Shown here: positions 1 to 7,873 of the stretch, in pieces
Numbering within the stretch: position 1 is the first letter of the stretch
Layout of the letters: every line of letters starts with the position of its first letter
Source of the DNA: an uncultured Oscillibacter sp.
GTDB taxonomy: Bacteria > Bacillota > Clostridia > Oscillospirales > Oscillospiraceae
Reading direction: 5' to 3'
Assembly: GCA_910583785.1 (NCBI GenBank)
Contig: CAJTZK010000002.1
Location: forward strand, 1-64,000
DNA length: 64,000 nucleotides
Translations under genes and position numbers: made by a program
Notes under the pieces: model-generated
Told to the model about the DNA's origin: nothing
Database searches by the model: none
The model's input: only the letters and a program-made list of their open reading frames with translations

Positions 1-216
1 AAAACCGGGGCCCCCGCGCGGCCTGCCGCGTGGGGAGAGGAGGAAGGAACGGAGCAGAGCGCAGTCCTCGCCGCTAGGCGGGGACGGAGTGGGCGGAGTT
101 TCTTCCAAGGAAAACCGGGGCCCCCGCGCGGCCTGCCGCGTGGGGAGAGGAGGAAGGAACGGAGCAGAGCGCAGTCCTCGCCGCTAGGCGGGGACGGAGT
201 GGGCGGAGTTTCTTCC
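1..216. repeat. Two tandem copies of a 106-bp repeat (period 110 bp)
   Basis: Positions 1-106 and 111-216 are identical, separated by AAGG at 107-110. The array probably continues beyond the left window edge. Each copy holds two short hairpins, one near CGCGGcctgCCGCG and one near CCTCGCCgctaGGCGGGG. I see no open frame with a ribosome binding site in it. Positions 217-297 between the array and iolE hold nothing I recognise. Confidence 0.95.
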
Positions 217-297
217 GACGACATGGGGGGTGCAAAGGACCAGCCGTCTTCATGGCTGAAATCCACCCCGCCCGCAAGGGCGCGTACCAGCCAGGCC

Positions 298-1200
298 TTA
301 CAGCCCGGTATGCTCCTGAATGTACTTCCGCCCCTTCATAGCGTACTCCAGGGGATTGGCCTTGGCGGGGTCCTGCTCGGCTTCCACCAGGAGCCAGCCC
401 TGATAGCCCGCGTCCGCCAGCGTCTTGAAGACGGGGTCGAAGTCCACATTGCCGTCCCCAGGGACCGTGAAGGCGCCGTTCCGCACGGACTGGAGGAAGC
501 TCCAGTTGTTCTTCCGGGCCTCTTCCACCACGGGCAGGCGCATATCCTTGAGGTGCACGTGGCCCACTCGGTCCACGTACTTCTTCAGCATGGCCAGGGG
601 GTCCTCGCCCGCGAAGGTAAAGTGTCCGGTGTCATAGCACAAGAACACGTAACGGGGGTCCGTGTTGGCCATCATGCGGTCCGTCTCCTCGCTGGTCTGG
701 ACCACGGTGCCCATGTGGTGGTGGAAGCAGAGCTTGAAGCCCCGGTCTGCGGCGATTTTGCCCAGCTTGTTCAGCCCGTCGCAGAAGCGGGCCCACTCCT
801 CGTCGTTCATCACGTGCTTGTGCCCCCCGGTGAGCACCGGGGTGTCCATCTGGCCCTGGATGGAGTAGCTCTGCTCGCTGACATTGATCCGGCTGGCCCC
901 CACGGCGGCCAGGAAATCCAGGTTGGCGTTGAAGTCCTTCTCCTCCTCCTCGAAGGGACGGGTCAGAAGGAAGGAGGAATACCAGCGGCTGGCAATGCGC
1001 ATGCCCCGCAGGTCCAGGGCCTTTTTCAGCTCCGCAGGGTCGGCGGGGTACTTGTTGCCGATCTCGCAGCCAGTGAATCCGGCCAGGGCCATCTCGCTGA
1101 CGATCTGCTGGAAGGTGTTCTCGGCGCCCAGCTCGGGCATATCGTCGTTGCACCAGCCGATGGGCGCGATGCCCAGGGAAACGTTCTTGGAATCAAACAT
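298..1200 (-). CDS. iolE: Myo-inosose-2 dehydratase (IolE-like TIM-barrel sugar isomerase/dehydratase)
   Basis: This 300-aa cytoplasmic protein belongs to the xylose-isomerase-like TIM barrel family. Its N-terminus (LGIAPIGWCNDDMPELG) is the hallmark of inosose dehydratase IolE, which removes water from scyllo-inosose in myo-inositol catabolism. Metal-site-like residues appear in CFHHHMG, CYDTGHF and HVHLKDM, and a late Glu in LLVEAEQD. The start has an AAGGAGGT site 8 nt upstream, and the length is normal for the family. No other iol gene lies inside the window, so it may end an operon, stand alone, or belong to a cluster beyond the left edge. Members of this fold act on other sugars, so the exact substrate is inferred. 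Confidence 0.85.
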   Translation of the reverse strand: MFDSKNVSLGIAPIGWCNDDMPELGAENTFQQIVSEMALAGFTGCEIGNKYPADPAELKKALDLRGMRIASRWYSSFLLTRPFEEEEKDFNANLDFLAAVGASRINVSEQSYSIQGQMDTPVLTGGHKHVMNDEEWARFCDGLNKLGKIAADRGFKLCFHHHMGTVVQTSEETDRMMANTDPRYVFLCYDTGHFTFAGEDPLAMLKKYVDRVGHVHLKDMRLPVVEEARKNNWSFLQSVRNGAFTVPGDGNVDFDPVFKTLADAGYQGWLLVEAEQDPAKANPLEYAMKGRKYIQEHTGL

Positions 1201-1272
1201 GGGAATGGACCTCCTTGATAATTGTCGTCCTGGGGGCCCGGAGGGCCCTCGGGGGCAAAGGTGAAAACCGGG

Positions 1273-1342
1273 GGGAACCAGGGGTTCCCACAGTCGTTTT
1301 CGCTATAAAGAAATTAGCATTTTCCCGTTGAAAAATCAACGG
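1273..1342. repeat. Two short hairpins in the iolE leader
   Basis: GGGAACC (1273-1279) pairs with GGTTCCC (1283-1289). CCGTTGA (1325-1331) pairs with TCAACGG (1336-1342), followed by TTTTT on the plus strand. They lie between the hydrolase stop and iolE. The first may act as a weak terminator or attenuator on the minus strand. Confidence 0.4.
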
Positions 1343-1458
1343 TTTTTCTCCGCGTTTCAGAAATTTTTCCGATTTCGCCAAAGGTTCTCCGGCTTTTTTT
1401 ACGCTTTGACGGAAGGGGTGGCGGAATTTACGCAAACGTTCACAATTGCACGCGGAAC

Positions 1459-2160
1459 TCACCAGCGGTCCGGCCAGCCCACGGCGTCTCCCGACGTCTC
1501 AAAGGGCTCGGGGAAGACGCTTGACGCCAGCATTTCCTCCCGGATGGCGGCGGAGAGGTCCGGGACGGTCCCGGGCCCGTAAGCGGCGAAGGAGGCGCTG
1601 TCCATAAGAATGGCCCCGGCCCGCTCCATGTCCTCCAGGTTCACCCGCTGGATTTCCTCCGTCTGGGAGGAGCAGCAGTCCGCCAGCACCACGGTGTTGT
1701 ACTCCAGGGCAATGGCGTCGTAGCAGGTGGTGCGGACGCAGTTGGGGGTGGTGGTCCCCGCCAGGATCACGGTCCGCACGTCCAGGCGGCGGAGGATCAG
1801 GTCCAGCTCCGTCTGGAAAAAGGCGCTCCACCGGGGCTTGATGATGGTGTAATCCCCCGGCTGGGGCCGGAGGGCCTCCGGGGCCTGGGCGCTGTTGGGC
1901 CCGGTGGAGGCGGGGCGGCAGGCGTGGCCCCCGGCCTTCCAGGCGGCGTAGCGGGTGAGCTCCACGTCGCTGCCGTCGGCCCGGTAAATACGCTTGACGA
2001 AGAAAACGGGGATGCCCTTGCTCCTCGCCAGGTCCAGCGCCCGGGCGCAGGCGGGCACCGTGGCCTGGGCCCCTTTGATGCAGTGGCCGCCCCGGTGGTC
2101 CACAAAGCCGTTTTCCATGTCGATGAGAATGAGGGCGGAACGGGTGGGATTGGGTTTCAT
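1459..2160 (-). CDS. Isochorismatase/nicotinamidase-family cysteine hydrolase
   Basis: This 233-aa cytoplasmic hydrolase of the isochorismatase superfamily has a readable catalytic triad: Asp14 in LILIDMENGF, Lys108 in IIKPRWSAF and Cys141 in TTTPNCVRTTCYDA. The family cleaves amide or vinyl-ether bonds in nicotinamide, N-carbamoylsarcosine, ureidoacrylate or isochorismate. The substrate cannot be told from sequence alone. I chose the Met at 2160 rather than an in-frame Met at 2181 because an AAGGAG site sits 6-8 nt upstream of it. It lies upstream of iolE on the same strand, 258 bp apart with a hairpin in between, so co-transcription is uncertain. Confidence 0.85.
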   Translation of the reverse strand: MKPNPTRSALILIDMENGFVDHRGGHCIKGAQATVPACARALDLARSKGIPVFFVKRIYRADGSDVELTRYAAWKAGGHACRPASTGPNSAQAPEALRPQPGDYTIIKPRWSAFFQTELDLILRRLDVRTVILAGTTTPNCVRTTCYDAIALEYNTVVLADCCSSQTEEIQRVNLEDMERAGAILMDSASFAAYGPGTVPDLSAAIREEMLASSVFPEPFETSGDAVGWPDRW

Positions 2161-2297
2161 AGCAAAGCTCCTTTCAAGCAATCAATCGGTAAAGGGAATC
2201 CCCCGGCCGGTATGGCGGGCGGGAATGTAGATGGAGCGCCGTCTCCGCCGGGCCTTCTCCCGGCGGGCGTTCCTCCCAGGGGCATCAAACCGCCTCC

Positions 2298-3119
2298 TCA
2301 GCGCTTTTCAAACACATGGACCCGGAAGGAGGTCCGGACCTCCAGCCGGGCCAGGGCCGCCAGACGCTCCGCCCCGGCCTTGGGGGTCTTCCAGAAATAG
2401 GGGGTCATGCGGAAAAGGTTCTGGATATCCTCCCGGCAGTCCAGGAGAATGGTCCCCTCCACCGGGAGAATCTCCCGGTAGGCAAAGCCCTCGTAAGGGG
2501 TCTCCCGCTCCTCGTTGGGATAAGGATGGTCGTAGAGAATCTCCTTCATCTCCCAGAGGTGGCCCGCCCCGGGTACCACGTAGAGAAACACGCCGCCGGG
2601 CTTCAGCACCCGCCGGAACTCCTCCAGGGCCAGGGGGGAAAAGCAGTTCAAAAGCACATCCACGCCGCCGTCCGCCAGGGGCAGGCGGTAGGAGGAGGCC
2701 ACGGCGAACTCCGCCCCCTTCTCCCGCCTGGCCGCCGTGCGGAGGGCGAATTTCGAGATGTCCGTCCCCGCTATTTGGGGCCGCCTCCCGGCGGCCCGCA
2801 GGGCCCGGGCCGCCCCGGCGGTGTACCAGCCCTCGCCGCAGCCCGCGTCCAAGAGAAGGGGCGTTTCGCCGGAAAGGACCAAAATTTGGCTACAGACCGT
2901 ATTTAACAGGGGTTGATAATACCTTTTGGATAAGAACTCCCGCCGGGCCAGTACCATATTCCGGTCGTCGCCCGGGAGGGCGGAGTGCTTCTGGTTGGGG
3001 GGCAGAAGGTGGACGTAGCCCTCCTTTGCGATATCAAAGCTGTGGCCGCTGGGACAGCGGCAGGCTCCCGCCTCCCGGACCAGGGGCGCGGCGCAGAGGG
3101 GGCAGCGGAAGAGGCTCAT
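2298..3119 (-). CDS. rlmA: RlmA-type 23S rRNA (guanine-N1) methyltransferase
   Basis: This 273-aa SAM-dependent methyltransferase carries an N-terminal zinc-finger-like segment (CPLC at 6-9, then CRC near 20-22, then PSGHSFD) and a Rossmann fold with motif I LLDAGCGEGWY. That combination matches RlmA(I)/RlmA(II), which methylate G745 or G748 in helix 35 of 23S rRNA at the exit tunnel. RlmA(II)/TlrB-type enzymes add to tylosin resistance. Its ATG overlaps the stop of the upstream MATE gene by 4 nt (ATGA), so the two are probably translationally coupled. The exact target nucleotide is inferred. Confidence 0.87.
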   Translation of the reverse strand: MSLFRCPLCAAPLVREAGACRCPSGHSFDIAKEGYVHLLPPNQKHSALPGDDRNMVLARREFLSKRYYQPLLNTVCSQILVLSGETPLLLDAGCGEGWYTAGAARALRAAGRRPQIAGTDISKFALRTAARREKGAEFAVASSYRLPLADGGVDVLLNCFSPLALEEFRRVLKPGGVFLYVVPGAGHLWEMKEILYDHPYPNEERETPYEGFAYREILPVEGTILLDCREDIQNLFRMTPYFWKTPKAGAERLAALARLEVRTSFRVHVFEKR

Positions 3120-4510
3120 TCCCTTCCTCCTCCTCCCCCCGTCACGTCGTTGATCCACCTCCCGCCCTGGACCCGCCAGAGGCAGAGGGGGAACTTCACC
3201 ACGCTCTCCAGCTGGATGGCGAAGGCGATGGGCCAGCAGCCCAGGCGGAACACCAGGGCCGCCAGGGCCGTGGCCGGGAGGCACACCACCCACTGGGGGG
3301 CGATGTCCAGGACCGTGGACCACATCACGTCGCCCCCGGCCCGGAGGACCCCGGTGATGGCGGAGATGGCGCAGGCGTGGAGGGGGATGGAGGCGAAGCC
3401 CATGACGGCCAGGGCCGTGGCGATTTCGGCGGAGAGGCCGAAGAGCTTGAACATGGGGAAGATGACGGGGACGAAGAGCAGGGGCACCAGGGACAGGGAG
3501 AACGCGGCCAGCACCAGTCCCACCAGCATGGTGAACCACAGGAGGGCCCGGCTCAGGTCCATGACCTTCTCCCGGCCCTGGCCCTCGCCGATGGCCTTGC
3601 CCACTATCACCGCCGTGGCGGCTCCCAGGCCGAAGCAGACCACCAGGAAGAGGCGGTTCAGGTTGCCCATGACGGCGTTGGCCGCCAGCATCTCCACGGA
3701 GTCCTCCGTATAGCCCAGGATCACGGTCAAGAGGGAGTTCCCCAGGCCCCAGACGGTCTCGTTGAGGACCACCGGGGAGGCGTACTTGACAAAGCGGCGC
3801 ACCATGTCCAGGCCCGGGCGGAAGAACAGCCCCAGGTGCAGGGGGATGAGTCTGCTCCGCAGGGCGCAGACAACGCAGATGGCAAACTCGCTGATCCGGG
3901 CCAAGAGCGTTGCGATGGCGGCCCCGGCCACCCCCAGGGCGGGGAAGCCGAAATTGCCGAAAATCAGCAGGTAGTTCAGTCCCGTGTTCAGGATGGTGGA
4001 AAAGCCGAAGAGCTTCATGCCGAAGGCCGGGTCCTCCACACTCCGCCGGGCGCTGACGTAGATGGAGGAGAGCATGTTGAACACATAGGCAAAGCCGATG
4101 ACCTGGAGGTAGGGCGCGCCCAGCAGGGAAAGCTCGTGCTTGTTGGACAGGAGGTCCATCACGGGCACCGGAAAGGCCCAGAAGGCCAGGGCCAGGGGCA
4201 GCGTGACGGCTGTTCCCAACAGGGAGGCAACACCCATGGCGCGGCTGACGCTCTTCTCGTCCCCCTTGCCCCAGTACTGGCTCACCAGAATGCCCAGGCC
4301 GCTCTGGAAGCCGAAGACAATGCTGGTGAGGAGGAACACCGGGACGTTGGCGGTGGTCACCGCCGCCATCTCCGCGTTTCCCAGGCGGGAGACCATGAAG
4401 GTGTCGATGAGCCCCAGGGAGAAGGTGATGAGGTTTTGCAGGATCATGGGCAGGGAGAGCTTGAAGAGCCGTTTGTAGAAGCCGGGTTCCCGGCGGAGGA
4501 AGTTGAACAT
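3116..4510 (-). CDS. MATE-family multidrug/metabolite exporter
   Basis: This 464-aa integral membrane protein has about 12 hydrophobic segments in two similar halves. It starts RLFKLSLPMILQNL, with LGLIDTFMVSRLGNAEMAAV soon after, a classic MATE N-terminus. MATE proteins expel cationic drugs or metabolites using Na+ or H+ gradients; the substrate here is unknown. Length is normal. The 3' end overlaps rlmA by 4 nt, which places an efflux pump and a ribosome methyltransferase in one transcript, suggestive of a drug-response pair. No dedicated regulator is adjacent. Confidence 0.92.
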   Translation of the reverse strand: MFNFLRREPGFYKRLFKLSLPMILQNLITFSLGLIDTFMVSRLGNAEMAAVTTANVPVFLLTSIVFGFQSGLGILVSQYWGKGDEKSVSRAMGVASLLGTAVTLPLALAFWAFPVPVMDLLSNKHELSLLGAPYLQVIGFAYVFNMLSSIYVSARRSVEDPAFGMKLFGFSTILNTGLNYLLIFGNFGFPALGVAGAAIATLLARISEFAICVVCALRSRLIPLHLGLFFRPGLDMVRRFVKYASPVVLNETVWGLGNSLLTVILGYTEDSVEMLAANAVMGNLNRLFLVVCFGLGAATAVIVGKAIGEGQGREKVMDLSRALLWFTMLVGLVLAAFSLSLVPLLFVPVIFPMFKLFGLSAEIATALAVMGFASIPLHACAISAITGVLRAGGDVMWSTVLDIAPQWVVCLPATALAALVFRLGCWPIAFAIQLESVVKFPLCLWRVQGGRWINDVTGGGGGRE

Positions 4511-4545
4511 AAAAGCACCTTTGTCAAATCAATATCATATACTTT

Positions 4546-5673
4546 TTAGAGCATGGGCATCCGGGTGTCCCGGTGCCGCCGGAGGGCCTGGGCGCAGGCG
4601 TCAATCTCCTGGAAGGTGGTCCCCGGGCCGAAGCTCAGGCGGATCACCCCGGCGGCCACCCGCTTGGGCAGCTTCAAGGCGGCAACGACATGGCTGGGCT
4701 TGCCCTGGTGGCAGGCGGACCCGGCGGAGATGCAGATTCCCTGGCTTCCCAGGTCGTTGACGATGTTTCCGGCGGGCCAGCCCGCCAGGGACAGCGGCAG
4801 AATGTGAGGGGCCGTCCCCGCCCCCACGCAAAGCATGTCCGGTATGGCAAGCAGCTTCTCCAGGGCTACGGCGTGAAGGGCCTCCAAATGGGCCCGGTCC
4901 CGCGCCCGGTTTTCCAGGCGCAGCTCCGCCGCCCTGGCAAAGCCCGCGATCTGGGCCGTGGCCTCGGTGCCGGAGCGGAGGCCCCGCTCCTGCCCCCCGC
5001 CCGCCAGAAGGGGCCGGGGATTCCGCACCCGGGGGCCGATGTACAGCGCGCCGACGCCCTTGGGCCCGCCGATCTTGTGGGCGGAAACCGTTACAAAATC
5101 CGCCCCCAGGGCCCTGGCGGAGAAGGTCCCCAGGCCCTGCACCGCGTCGGTGTGGAGGAGGGTTTTGGGATTTCGGGCGGCAAGGCCCCTGGCGATGTCC
5201 GCAACGGGGTACACAGTCCCCAGCTCGTTGTTCACCAGCATGACGGAGACGGCGGCGGTGTCGGGCCGGACGGCCTCTAAAACCTGCTCCGCCGTAAGAC
5301 TGCCGTTTTGGTCCGGGGCGAGGTACGTGACCTCGCACCCCTCCCGCTCCAGCCATTTGCAGCACTCCAGCACGGCGCTGTGCTCCACCGCCGTGGTGAC
5401 GATGTGGTTTCCAACGTGGCGGTTCTGCCACGCGGCGGCCCGGAGGGCCCAGTTGTCCCCCTCGGTGCCGCAGGAGGTGAAGTGCAGGCCCTCCGCCGGG
5501 CAGTCCAGCAGGGCGGCCACGGCCCCCCGCCAGTCCTCGACCCGCTTTTTCATTTCCGCGCCGAAGGGATACTGGGAGCTGGGATTTCCGTACCGCTCCG
5601 TCAGGACTTCTATCATGGCGTCCGCCACGGCCCGGGGGACGGGGGCGGTGGCGGCGTGATCCAGATAAATCAT
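4546..5673 (-). CDS. Cysteine desulfurase (NifS/IscS family)
   Basis: This 375-aa PLP enzyme begins MIYLDHAATAPVP, the standard NifS/IscS start. The PLP lysine is in TVSAHKIGGPKGVG. The persulfide-forming Cys is in SAGSACHQGKP near the C-terminus. It moves sulfur from cysteine to acceptors for Fe-S clusters or thionucleosides. The start at 5673 has a GGAAAGGAG site; frame upstream of it looks non-coding. No IscU/NifU is next to it. mtaB, which needs two Fe-S clusters and a sulfur donor, is transcribed divergently from the other side of the 185-bp gap, a plausible functional link (inference). Confidence 0.93.
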   Translation of the reverse strand: MIYLDHAATAPVPRAVADAMIEVLTERYGNPSSQYPFGAEMKKRVEDWRGAVAALLDCPAEGLHFTSCGTEGDNWALRAAAWQNRHVGNHIVTTAVEHSAVLECCKWLEREGCEVTYLAPDQNGSLTAEQVLEAVRPDTAAVSVMLVNNELGTVYPVADIARGLAARNPKTLLHTDAVQGLGTFSARALGADFVTVSAHKIGGPKGVGALYIGPRVRNPRPLLAGGGQERGLRSGTEATAQIAGFARAAELRLENRARDRAHLEALHAVALEKLLAIPDMLCVGAGTAPHILPLSLAGWPAGNIVNDLGSQGICISAGSACHQGKPSHVVAALKLPKRVAAGVIRLSFGPGTTFQEIDACAQALRRHRDTRMPML

Positions 5674-5695
5674 CGAAAAACTCCTTTCCCGGGGC

Positions 5696-5725
5696 TTGCC
5701 CAAAGGGGGGTGTTCACGGTATAAT
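5696..5725 (+). promoter_or_regulatory. Sigma-A promoter for mtaB
   Basis: TTGCCC (5696-5701), 18-nt spacer, TATAAT (5720-5725). The start codon of mtaB is 133 nt downstream. Confidence 0.7.
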
Positions 5726-5858
5726 AACCGCAGTGCGGGTATTTGCCGGGTTTCCCAGAGACGCCCTGGCGCCGCCTCGCGCCTGTGGCATCGCGGGGAA
5801 ACATACCCAGCCATTATAAAGGACAATTTTACAAAGCGCAAGGAGAATCTGATCCACT

Positions 5859-7172
5859 ATGAAAGTCGCCATCTACACCCTTGGCTGCAAGGTGAACCAG
5901 TACGAGACCCAGGCCATGGAGCAGGAGCTCCGGGCCCGGGGACACGAGACCGTCCCCTTCAGCCAGGAGGCAGACGCCTATGTCATCAACACCTGCTCCG
6001 TCACCGCCGCCGGGGACCAGAAGTCCCGCCAGGCCGTCCACCGGGCCCGCCGGGAGCACCCGGGGGCCGTGGTGGCCGTCTGCGGCTGCTGGTCCCAGAC
6101 CCACGCCGCCGAGGCCCGGGCCCTGGGGGCCGACGTATTGGCGGGCACCGGGGACCGGATGGGCTTCCTGGGCCTTTTGGAGCGGGCCGTCCGGGAGCGG
6201 GAGGCCTCCCCCGCCAAAAACGCCCCCCTGGAGGCCGTGGACCCGCCCTTTGAGCGCCGTCAGTTCGAGTGGCTCCCCGCCGGGGGGCTGGAGGGCCGGA
6301 CCCGGGCCCTGTTGAAGGTGGAGGACGGCTGCGCCAACTTCTGCTCTTACTGCATCATCCCCTACGCCCGGGGCCCGGTGCGGTCCCTTCCCATGGGGGA
6401 GGCGGCGGTCCAGGCCCTGGAGCTGAAAAACCAGGGCTATCAGGAGATTGTGCTGACGGGCATCGAAATTTCCTCCTGGGGCCGGGACCTGTGCCAGGGG
6501 ACCACCCTCATCGACCTGCTGGAGGCGGTCAGCGCCGCCGTGCCCGGCGTGCGCCTGCGGCTGGGGAGCCTGGAGCCCCGGACCGTCACGGAGGAGTTCT
6601 GTGAGCGGGCGGCGCTGCTGCCGGACCTGTGCCCCCAGTTCCACCTCTCCCTCCAGAGCGGGTGCGACGCCACCCTCCTCCGGATGCGCCGGAAATACGA
6701 TACGAAACGGTATCTCCAGGCCGTGGAGCTTTTGAAGAAGTCCTTCCGCCACCCGGCGGTCACCACGGACCTGATCACGGGCTTCCCCGGGGAGACCGAG
6801 GAGGAATTCCTGGAGACCCTGGCCTTTATCCAGAAGTGCGGCTTCGCCCGGATGCACATTTTCCCCTACTCCGAGCGTCCCGGCACCCCGGCGGCCGAGA
6901 TGGAGCAGCTTCCCAAGGCCCTCCGGGCAGAGCGGGCCCATCGGGCGGCGGGCGCTGCCGCCTCCATGCGCCGGACCTACCTGGAAGAGTGCGTGGGCCG
7001 GACGGAGGAGGTGCTCTTCGAGCAGCCCGCCGGGGAGGCGGGCCTCTTCCTGGGCCACGCCCCCAACTACGCGGAGGTGCTGGTGGAGGGCCAGGGCCTG
7101 CACAACCTGATCCGCCCTGTGAACATCATCCGGACCGACGGGGAGTCCCTGTTCGGGGAACTGGAGGAGTGA
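5859..7172 (+). CDS. mtaB: tRNA (t6A37-C2) methylthiotransferase MtaB
   Basis: This 437-aa radical SAM methylthiotransferase has the three MiaB-family layers. The N-terminal UPF0004 domain uses Cys10, Cys46 and a Cys near 75. The radical SAM CxxxCxxC motif is at 158-165 (GCANFCSYC). A C-terminal TRAM-like RNA-binding segment follows residue ~370. MtaB converts t6A to ms2t6A at tRNA position 37. The start TLGCKVNQYE is MtaB-like rather than MiaB- or RimO-like. It uses an AAGGAG site, and the next gene follows 4 nt after its stop. Confidence 0.93.
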   Translation: MKVAIYTLGCKVNQYETQAMEQELRARGHETVPFSQEADAYVINTCSVTAAGDQKSRQAVHRARREHPGAVVAVCGCWSQTHAAEARALGADVLAGTGDRMGFLGLLERAVREREASPAKNAPLEAVDPPFERRQFEWLPAGGLEGRTRALLKVEDGCANFCSYCIIPYARGPVRSLPMGEAAVQALELKNQGYQEIVLTGIEISSWGRDLCQGTTLIDLLEAVSAAVPGVRLRLGSLEPRTVTEEFCERAALLPDLCPQFHLSLQSGCDATLLRMRRKYDTKRYLQAVELLKKSFRHPAVTTDLITGFPGETEEEFLETLAFIQKCGFARMHIFPYSERPGTPAAEMEQLPKALRAERAHRAAGAAASMRRTYLEECVGRTEEVLFEQPAGEAGLFLGHAPNYAEVLVEGQGLHNLIRPVNIIRTDGESLFGELEE

Positions 7173-7176
7173 GGAC

Positions 7177-7752
7177 ATGAGGAGCCACTTTTTCGCCTAC
7201 ATCTCCCGGATGCGCTTCATCCAGCGGTGGTCCCTGATGCGGAACACCGCTCCGGAGAACGTCCAGGAGCACAGCCACCAGGCCGCTGTCCTGGCCCACG
7301 CCCTGGCCGTCATCCGCAACGGGAAATTCGGCGGGGCCGTGGACCCGGGCCTGGTGGCGGCGGCGGCTTTGTACCACGACGCCAGCGAGATTCTGACCGG
7401 GGATATGCCCACTCCTATTAAATACGGAAACCCCGCCATCCAGAGCGCCTATAAGGACGTGGAGGCCCTGGCGGCGCGGAAGCTGCTGGCCATGCTGCCG
7501 GAGGAACTGCGGGAGGCCTACGCCCCGGTGCTCACCGGGCTGGACCCGGAGGTGGCGCGCCTGGTGAAGGCGGCGGACAAGCTCTCCGCCTACATCAAGT
7601 GCGTGGAGGAACTGAAGGCGGGAAACGCCGAGTTCCGGGAGGCCGCCGCCCAGACCCGGCGGGCCCTGGAGGGCTATGGCCTGCCGGAGGTGGACTACTT
7701 CCTGGAGACCTTCATGGAGAGCTTTTCCCTGACGCTGGACGAGCTGAAATAG
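7177..7752 (+). CDS. yfbR: HD-domain 5'-deoxynucleotidase, YfbR-like
   Basis: This 191-aa HD-superfamily phosphohydrolase shows the pattern of YfbR: an early RWSLMRNT segment, EHSHQAA with the first metal ligand His, then YHDASEILTGDMPTPIKY with the HD pair, and a late Asp in KAADKLSAYIK. YfbR removes phosphate from dNMPs and helps balance nucleotide pools. It begins 4 nt after mtaB, so it is co-transcribed with it. Length is normal for the family. Confidence 0.88.
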   Translation: MRSHFFAYISRMRFIQRWSLMRNTAPENVQEHSHQAAVLAHALAVIRNGKFGGAVDPGLVAAAALYHDASEILTGDMPTPIKYGNPAIQSAYKDVEALAARKLLAMLPEELREAYAPVLTGLDPEVARLVKAADKLSAYIKCVEELKAGNAEFREAAAQTRRALEGYGLPEVDYFLETFMESFSLTLDELK

Positions 7753-7873
7753 GGAACTGTTCAGGCAGCCCCGGGGGCCGCCAGCTCCCGGGGCGGAGGG
7801 AACCGGGAACCGCGGGAACATTCTTCCCGCCCCCGCCGTCTAAAGGGACAACACAAGAATTGGAGGGATGACC

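Noticed and set aside
1..216. CRISPR array.
   Set aside because: The units are 106 bp, nearly back to back with no unique spacers.
2231..4549. A 772-codon plus-strand open frame opposite the rlmA and MATE genes.
   Set aside because: It is a shadow in GC-rich DNA: low-complexity His, Gly, Gln composition and no domains, while both minus-strand genes have clear families and ribosome binding sites.
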